Assembly (NCBI GenBank): GCA_005776735.1
Contig: SXOM01000413.1
Location: 1-10,287 of the forward strand
DNA: 10,287 nt
Direction: 5' to 3'
Source of the DNA: Pseudomonadota bacterium
GTDB lineage: Bacteria > Myxococcota_A > UBA796 > SXON01
Shown: piece after piece, positions 6,753 through 10,287 of the stretch
Numbering within the stretch: the stretch's first letter is position 1
Layout: the number at the start of each line of letters is the position of its first letter
Made by a program: the position numbers and the translations under genes
Notes under the pieces: model-generated
Seen by the model: the letters and a program-made list of their open reading frames with translations, nothing else
Database searches by the model: none
What the model was told of the DNA's origin: nothing

Positions 6753-8839
6753 GCCGGGCCGCCCCGCACGGTGCGCGGCCGGTCGCTGTAGTACTTGTTG
6801 CCGTAGCCCGGGTCGCCGGGCCGCCGGGGCACGTCGTTGAGCAGCACGCCGAGCACGTTGGCGCCGCCCTGCTGGAGGCCTTGCAGCGTCTGGTGGACCA
6901 GGCGCCCCGGGGCCTTCCCGGCGCGGACGACCAGGATGGCGCCTTCGCACACCCGCGCCAGCGACACCGCGTCGGCGACGAGGCCCGCGGGCGGCGTGTC
7001 GAGCAGCACGATGTCGTACTGGGCGCTGAGCCGGTCGAGCACCCGCTCGAGCTCCGGGGCCGACACGAACTCGTTCGGGTAGTCCACGCGCTCGCCACAG
7101 CGCATGAGGTCCAAGCGCGGGATGGGCGTGCGGATCGTGCAGTGGTGCAGCTCGTCCTCGTGGATCATCGCGTCGGAGAGGCCCGGCGCCTCCTCGACCC
7201 CGAAGACCTTGTGCAGCCGCGGCAGGCGCAGGTCGGCGTCGATGAGGAGCACGCGCCGACCGAGCTGCGCGTAGGCCACCGCGATGCCGAGCGCGCACAG
7301 GCTCTTGCCTTCGCCTTCGATACAACTGGTGATGACGATGCGCCGCCCCTTGGCGGGCCCCGCCACCTCGAGCACCGCGCGCAGCGAGCGGAACGCTTCG
7401 GCCGCGAACGACCGCGGGTGTTCGAAGGTGTAGAGGTCGCGCTGGGCGGGCACGATGCTCGTGTTGAGCTGCGGGATCGAGGCCAGGAGCGTGGTGTGGG
7501 TGTACCGCTCCACGTCGGCGGCGCTCAAGAGCGAGCCGACCAGGCGGTGCCGCAACAGCGCCACGCCGAGCCCGGCGGCGAGGCCGACCACGAAGCCGAC
7601 GGCCAGGTTGAGCTTCACGTTCGGCGTGAACGGGCGCGTGGGCGCCACCGCCCGGTCGACGACCCGCACGTCGTTGAGCTGGGTGCTGGCCTGCAGGTCG
7701 ACCTCGGCGCCGCGCTTGCCGAGCGAACTGAGCGTGGCCGAAGCGCGCTCCTCGTCGCCCTTGAGCACGCGGTACTCGGCCTGCAACTTCTGCTTGGCGA
7801 GCAGATCGGTCTTGACGAGCTCCAGCTCCGCGGCGAGCTCGGACTCGATGCGACGGAGGGTCTCGACCTCGGCGCGCTCGCCGTCGACGTTGCGGCGCAC
7901 CTCTTCGGCGATGAGCGCTTCGACCTGGCTGATGCTCTCGGCGGCGCGCTGGTGTTCGGGGTGCTTCTCGCCGTAGCGCGCGAGGACGTCGGCCGAGGCG
8001 GTCACCAGCTCGGCCCGCTGGCGCGCCATCGTCTCGAGCGCCGGGTCCTGGTACATGCCGGCGAGCACATCGTACTGGCGACGTTTCAGGAGGCCCAGGT
8101 GTTCGCCGTACGCGGTCTCGGCGAGCACCCGGCGGGTGGTCGCTTCGCCGGCCGCCGTCTGGAGCGACCCGAGGCGGGCGCTGATGCCGTCGACCTTCTC
8201 GTCGATGTCGACGACGCCGTGGGTCTCCTTGAAGGACATGACCTTCTTGGTCGCTTCGTCGAGGGTGGCCTTGTACCCTTCGCTCTGCCCGTCGAGCCAA
8301 CCCTGGGTGTCCCGCGCGGCGCCGGTGCGCTGCGACAGGTTGGCCTCGGTGTAGACCTCGACCACGAGGTTGGCGAGGAGCGCGGCGGCGTCGGGGTCGG
8401 TGTGGGTGACCGCGACCTCGACCAGGTCGGTCTCTTCGCGGGGGCTCACCGACATCGAACCGGCGAGCGCTTCGAGGCCGGCGGTGCCCGTGCCGAGGTC
8501 GGTGTGCCCGCGGCTGGTGTAGCGGCGGAGCACCTCTTCGCGGACGGTGCGGCTCTGGATGAGCTGCATGCGGGTGCGCGCCCGGTCGCGCTTTTCGGCC
8601 CAGCCGCCGTCGTCGAGGTTGACGACCTTGCCGACGTCGACCTCTTGCCCGGCGCTGGCCATCAACTGCAGGACCGCGTTGGCCCGGTACTGCTTCGGCG
8701 TGACGGCGGTGCCGACGCCGGTGGCGAGGACCACGGCGGAGAAGAACGCAAGGAACGTACGCCGTTCCTGCCAGATCGCGTGGTAGACCCCCTCCAGGTC
8801 GGCGACGAAGCCCTGGGACCGGCTCACGGCCGACCCCAC
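6749..8839 (-). CDS. Wzc-like polysaccharide co-polymerase/BY-kinase
   Basis: At 696 aa, this inner-membrane protein combines a chain-length (Wzz) domain with a cytoplasmic bacterial tyrosine kinase. Order: TM1 (about 27-46), Wzz fold, long charged coiled coil in the periplasm (about 185-375), TM2 (about 408-429) preceded by the typical Pro/Asn region (PTRPFTPNVKLNL), then the kinase. Kinase motifs are EAFRSLR (481-487, oligomerisation), Walker A CIEGEGKS (506-513, Lys512), Walker A' LLIDADLRLP (531-540), and Walker B IVLLDTPP (610-617). The Tyr tail is sparse: Tyr679, Tyr683, Tyr684. Cyclic autophosphorylation of this tail controls assembly and chain length with OPX and Wzy partners. Start choice is open: GTG 8839 gives this length and has no Shine-Dalgarno. 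GTG 8827, four codons on, has a weak GGGG 6 nt upstream and is equally or more plausible. It is the first gene of the coupled minus-strand run. Confidence 0.93.
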   Translation of the reverse strand: MGSAVSRSQGFVADLEGVYHAIWQERRTFLAFFSAVVLATGVGTAVTPKQYRANAVLQLMASAGQEVDVGKVVNLDDGGWAEKRDRARTRMQLIQSRTVREEVLRRYTSRGHTDLGTGTAGLEALAGSMSVSPREETDLVEVAVTHTDPDAAALLANLVVEVYTEANLSQRTGAARDTQGWLDGQSEGYKATLDEATKKVMSFKETHGVVDIDEKVDGISARLGSLQTAAGEATTRRVLAETAYGEHLGLLKRRQYDVLAGMYQDPALETMARQRAELVTASADVLARYGEKHPEHQRAAESISQVEALIAEEVRRNVDGERAEVETLRRIESELAAELELVKTDLLAKQKLQAEYRVLKGDEERASATLSSLGKRGAEVDLQASTQLNDVRVVDRAVAPTRPFTPNVKLNLAVGFVVGLAAGLGVALLRHRLVGSLLSAADVERYTHTTLLASIPQLNTSIVPAQRDLYTFEHPRSFAAEAFRSLRAVLEVAGPAKGRRIVITSCIEGEGKSLCALGIAVAYAQLGRRVLLIDADLRLPRLHKVFGVEEAPGLSDAMIHEDELHHCTIRTPIPRLDLMRCGERVDYPNEFVSAPELERVLDRLSAQYDIVLLDTPPAGLVADAVSLARVCEGAILVVRAGKAPGRLVHQTLQGLQQGGANVLGVLLNDVPRRPGDPGYGNKYYSDRPRTVRGGPA

Positions 8840-8854
8840 GGATTATGCAGCCGC
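8840..8854. promoter_or_regulatory. Short divergent spacer with a possible -10 element
   Basis: Only 15 bp (27 if the kinase starts at 8827) separate the divergent kinase and deacetylase genes. It contains a rare AT-rich patch. Read on the minus strand, 8847-8842 is CATAAT, five of six matches to the sigma-70 -10 consensus. No convincing -35 is seen 16-18 bp upstream. A start about 7 nt downstream would give a transcript with almost no leader for the 8827 GTG. The plus-strand promoter for the deacetylase must lie within the kinase coding sequence. This is a weak call resting on one hexamer. Confidence 0.2.
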
Positions 8855-9820
8855 ATGGGCGACCGGTTCGAGCGCGGCGTGTTCACGTTGAGCTTCGACT
8901 TCGAGTTGGTGTGGGGTTCGCGGGACCTGGTCGGCGACCCCGCGGAGCTGGAGCGCATGGCGAGGGTAACCCGCGACCGGGTGTTTCCCGGCCTGCTGCA
9001 CCTGTTGTGGCGGCACCGCATCCGAGCCACCTGGGCCACGGTCGGGCACCTGTTCCTGGGGGAAGCGCACCGAGAAGGCGGCGTTCTCCACCCCGACGTG
9101 CCGCCGCCCCGGCACGCCTGGCGCCCGGAGTGGTTCGCCGGCGTACCGGAGGGCACCGAGGCGGACCGCCCGGAGTGGTACGGCCGGAGCCTCGTGAAGC
9201 GGCTCGTCGAGGCCGGCCACGACGTCGGGAGCCACAGCTTCAGCCACCCGATCTTCGACGACGCCGGCCTCGACGAAGCGGCCGCCGACGCCGACCTTGC
9301 CCGGTGTGTGGGCGTGGCGGCGGAGCTCGGGGTCACGCTGCGGAGCTTCGTCTTCCCGCGCAACCGGGTCGGCCACGTGCACCTGTTGCGCAAGCACGGG
9401 TTCACGAGCTGGCGCGGCGTCGAGCCCGCCTGGTACCGCGGCCGCGGCTTGCCGGTGGCGGCGGAGCGCCTGGCCCACCTGGGCGACGTCGTGCGCGCCG
9501 CGTGCCCGACCACGGTTCTGCCGTACCGCGATGTGCACGGCCTGGTCTGCGTTCCCGCGTCCGCGACGGTCTTGCCGGTCGACGGCGTGCGGCGGCTCAT
9601 CCCGATGTCGCGGCGGGTGCGCCGCGCGCTCCGCGGGCTCGACCGCGCCGCCGCCGACGGGCGGGTGTTCCACCTGTACACCCACCCGATCAACCTCGCC
9701 TCCGCGCCCGAGGCCAGCCTGGCGGCGTGGGACACGGTGCTCGGCCATGCCGCGCGGCTCCGCGACCAAGGCCGCATCGAGGTCCTCGCGATGGACACCC
9801 TGGCCGGACGGGTGCCCTGA
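8855..9820 (+). CDS. Polysaccharide deacetylase (CE4/NodB-like), cytoplasmic
   Basis: The 321-aa protein has a NodB-homology layout. Motif 1 is FTLSFDFELVWG (10-21; Asp15 the likely base). Motif 2 is GSHSFSHP (125-132) with metal ligands His127 and His131. FVFPRNRVG (165-173) corresponds to motif 3, and LYTHPINLA (274-282) supplies the C-terminal His. These enzymes remove acetyl groups from sugars using a divalent metal. The usual TFDDG reads S-F-D-F-E here, a D-x-E variant seen in other CE4 relatives. There is no signal peptide or membrane helix, and motif 1 begins at residue 10, so action in the cytoplasm on a nucleotide- or lipid-linked precursor is more likely than on exported polymer. 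The ATG at 8855 has no good Shine-Dalgarno; an in-frame GTG at 8876 would cut close to motif 1. It is the only plus-strand gene, divergent from the kinase and convergent with the sugar transferase. Confidence 0.88.
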   Translation: MGDRFERGVFTLSFDFELVWGSRDLVGDPAELERMARVTRDRVFPGLLHLLWRHRIRATWATVGHLFLGEAHREGGVLHPDVPPPRHAWRPEWFAGVPEGTEADRPEWYGRSLVKRLVEAGHDVGSHSFSHPIFDDAGLDEAAADADLARCVGVAAELGVTLRSFVFPRNRVGHVHLLRKHGFTSWRGVEPAWYRGRGLPVAAERLAHLGDVVRAACPTTVLPYRDVHGLVCVPASATVLPVDGVRRLIPMSRRVRRALRGLDRAAADGRVFHLYTHPINLASAPEASLAAWDTVLGHAARLRDQGRIEVLAMDTLAGRVP

Positions 9821-9827
9821 GGGGCGA

Positions 9828-9880
9828 CGCGCCGCGACCGGCCGCTTCGAGCCGCAGGTCCGGGTGCGCGTCGCGGCGCG
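9828..9880 (+). terminator. 11-bp inverted repeat after the deacetylase
   Basis: CGCGCCGCGAC at 9828-9838 is the exact reverse complement of GTCGCGGCGCG at 9870-9880, starting 7 nt after the deacetylase stop. The 31-nt loop holds a smaller CGGC...GCCG stem (9839-9842/9851-9854). No T-run follows. It could end plus-strand transcription or stabilise the mRNA end. The right arm overlaps the 31-bp near-repeat at 9861-9891. Confidence 0.35.
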
Positions 9881-9891
9881 GGGTCGGCGCC
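9861..9891. repeat. Intergenic near-repeat, right copy
   Basis: This stretch matches positions 1-31 at 26 of 31 bases, ungapped and in direct orientation. It lies in the spacer between the convergent deacetylase and sugar transferase genes. A shorter similarity, CCTACGG(A/G)CTCG-like, follows about 95-105 bases later in both places (from about 107 and 9956), hinting that a longer, decayed unit may be shared. Confidence 0.35.
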
Positions 9892-9915
9892 TTCGGCAGC
9901 GCGTGCAACGCTTCC

Positions 9916-9942
9916 CGCGCGAGCCCGCCCCGCCTCGGCGCG
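9916..9942. terminator. Bulged GC hairpin between convergent genes
   Basis: CGCGCGAG (9916-9923) pairs with CTCGGCGCG (9934-9942) with a single bulged G and a 10-nt loop. It lies between the deacetylase and sugar transferase ends, where a bidirectional terminator is expected. No T-run follows on either strand, so the call is tentative. The remainder of 9821-9986 shows no gene. Confidence 0.28.
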
Positions 9943-9986
9943 ACGAGCGGCCGGGCCTACGGGCTCGCCCACCCGCCGCTCGGGGT

Positions 9987-10287
9987 TCAGGAACCCGGCC
10001 GCAGGAGCATCGTCTGCACCGTCTTGAGCACGATCATCAGGTAGAGCACCGGTCCGAGCTCCTGGATCGCGTACAGCTCGTAGCACAGCTTCTCGGCCGC
10101 TTCGTCGACGCTCGCTCCGTAGCGGTAGTTGACCTGCGCCCAGCCCGTGACGCCCGGCTTCACCGCGAACCGCAGCGCGTAGAACGGGATGGCCTGCTCG
10201 AGCTGGCGGACGAAGTGTTCGCGTTCGGGGCGGGGTCCGACGATCGACATGTCGCCGCGCAGCACGTGGATCAGTTCGCCGTCGACC
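9987..10287 (-). CDS. Polyprenyl-phosphate sugar-phosphate transferase, C-terminal part
   Basis: This gene runs off the right edge; about 100 C-terminal codons are visible. It belongs to the bacterial sugar transferase family (WbaP/WcaJ/PglC catalytic domain), which moves a sugar phosphate from a nucleotide sugar to undecaprenyl phosphate, the first membrane step of repeat-unit assembly. Evidence: HVLRGDMSIVGPRPERE, then FAVKPGVTGWAQVNYRYG, then the amphipathic C-terminal region KLCYELYAIQELGPVLYLM ending LLRPGS. Stop is TGA at 9987-9989. GTG at 10263-10265 is an internal Val codon, since the reading frame stays open and family-like up to the edge. Where the family usually has DELPQ before the LxxVLxGxMS stretch, this protein has VDGE, and YYIKxxS is replaced by YAIQELG, so it is a diverged subfamily. 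It probably primes the pathway; the specific sugar is unknown. Confidence 0.88.
   Translation of the reverse strand, partial: VDGELIHVLRGDMSIVGPRPEREHFVRQLEQAIPFYALRFAVKPGVTGWAQVNYRYGASVDEAAEKLCYELYAIQELGPVLYLMIVLKTVQTMLLRPGS

Noticed and set aside
6753..8300. Upstream extension of the polymerase frame on the minus strand through the kinase gene.
   Set aside because: It translates to Arg/Pro/Ala-rich low-complexity sequence overlapping a clear kinase. The GTG at 6752 with GTGA coupling is the natural start.
6881..8854. A plus-strand frame open for about 658 codons antisense to the kinase and in frame with the deacetylase, suggesting a giant fusion.
   Set aside because: The kinase on the other strand has every expected motif in order. 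The antisense translation is compositionally biased, with no recognisable domain, and the deacetylase family begins near the ATG at 8855. Stop-free antisense frames are common in GC-rich genes.
9821..9986. A small gene or RNA gene in the convergent spacer.
   Set aside because: No open frame with plausible start and ribosome site, and no tRNA- or riboswitch-like architecture; only GC inverted repeats are supported.
1..10287. Mobile elements, CRISPR arrays, tRNA or rRNA genes.
   Set aside because: No transposase or integrase motifs, no regularly spaced repeats and no RNA-gene signatures were seen; composition is uniform across the locus.

Overview
The window is very GC-rich, with GTG or TTG used as start codons by nearly every minus-strand gene. 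It carries most of a Wzx/Wzy-type exopolysaccharide or capsule assembly locus from a Gram-negative bacterium. The Gram-negative assignment follows from the outer-membrane export (OPX) protein, the Wzc-like tyrosine autokinase and a probable lipoprotein. Base composition and gene style are compatible with Myxococcota or a similar GC-rich lineage, but the sequence alone does not settle taxonomy.

Layout, right to left in the direction of minus-strand transcription: (i) the C-terminal ~100 codons of a polyprenyl-phosphate sugar-phosphate transferase run in from the right edge (10287-9987); (ii) a 166-bp spacer (9986-9821) holds inverted repeats; (iii) a cytoplasmic-looking polysaccharide deacetylase lies on the plus strand (8855-9820), tail to tail with the transferase and head to head with the next gene; (iv) a tightly packed minus-strand run follows: Wzc-like co-polymerase/BY-kinase, Wzy/ligase-type membrane protein, Wzx-like flippase, GT4 glycosyltransferase, short OPX protein, UDP-glucose 4-epimerase (galE) and an unrecognised probable lipoprotein. 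Junctions in this run overlap by 1-8 nt or are separated by 2 nt, and the last one overlaps by 4 or 40 nt depending on the start chosen, so a single translationally coupled operon is likely. (v) The last 107 bases (1-107) hold two strong GC hairpins and no gene I can support.

Working model (inference from families): the sugar transferase primes undecaprenyl phosphate. The GT4 enzyme and others outside the window extend the unit. GalE supplies UDP-galactose and/or its N-acetyl counterpart. The deacetylase trims an N-acetyl or O-acetyl group. The flippase moves the unit across the inner membrane, the Wzy-type protein polymerises it, the Wzc-like kinase controls length, and the OPX protein passes the polymer through the periplasm. 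The terminal lipoprotein has a layout suggesting a glycosidase-like TIM barrel and may act on the product.

The points most worth a second look are that unrecognised lipoprotein, the OPX protein that lacks a lipidation cysteine and an outer-membrane helix, the altered active-site region of the sugar transferase, a 31-bp near-repeat in the two non-coding spacers that bracket the locus, and the 15-bp divergent spacer that must drive the operon.
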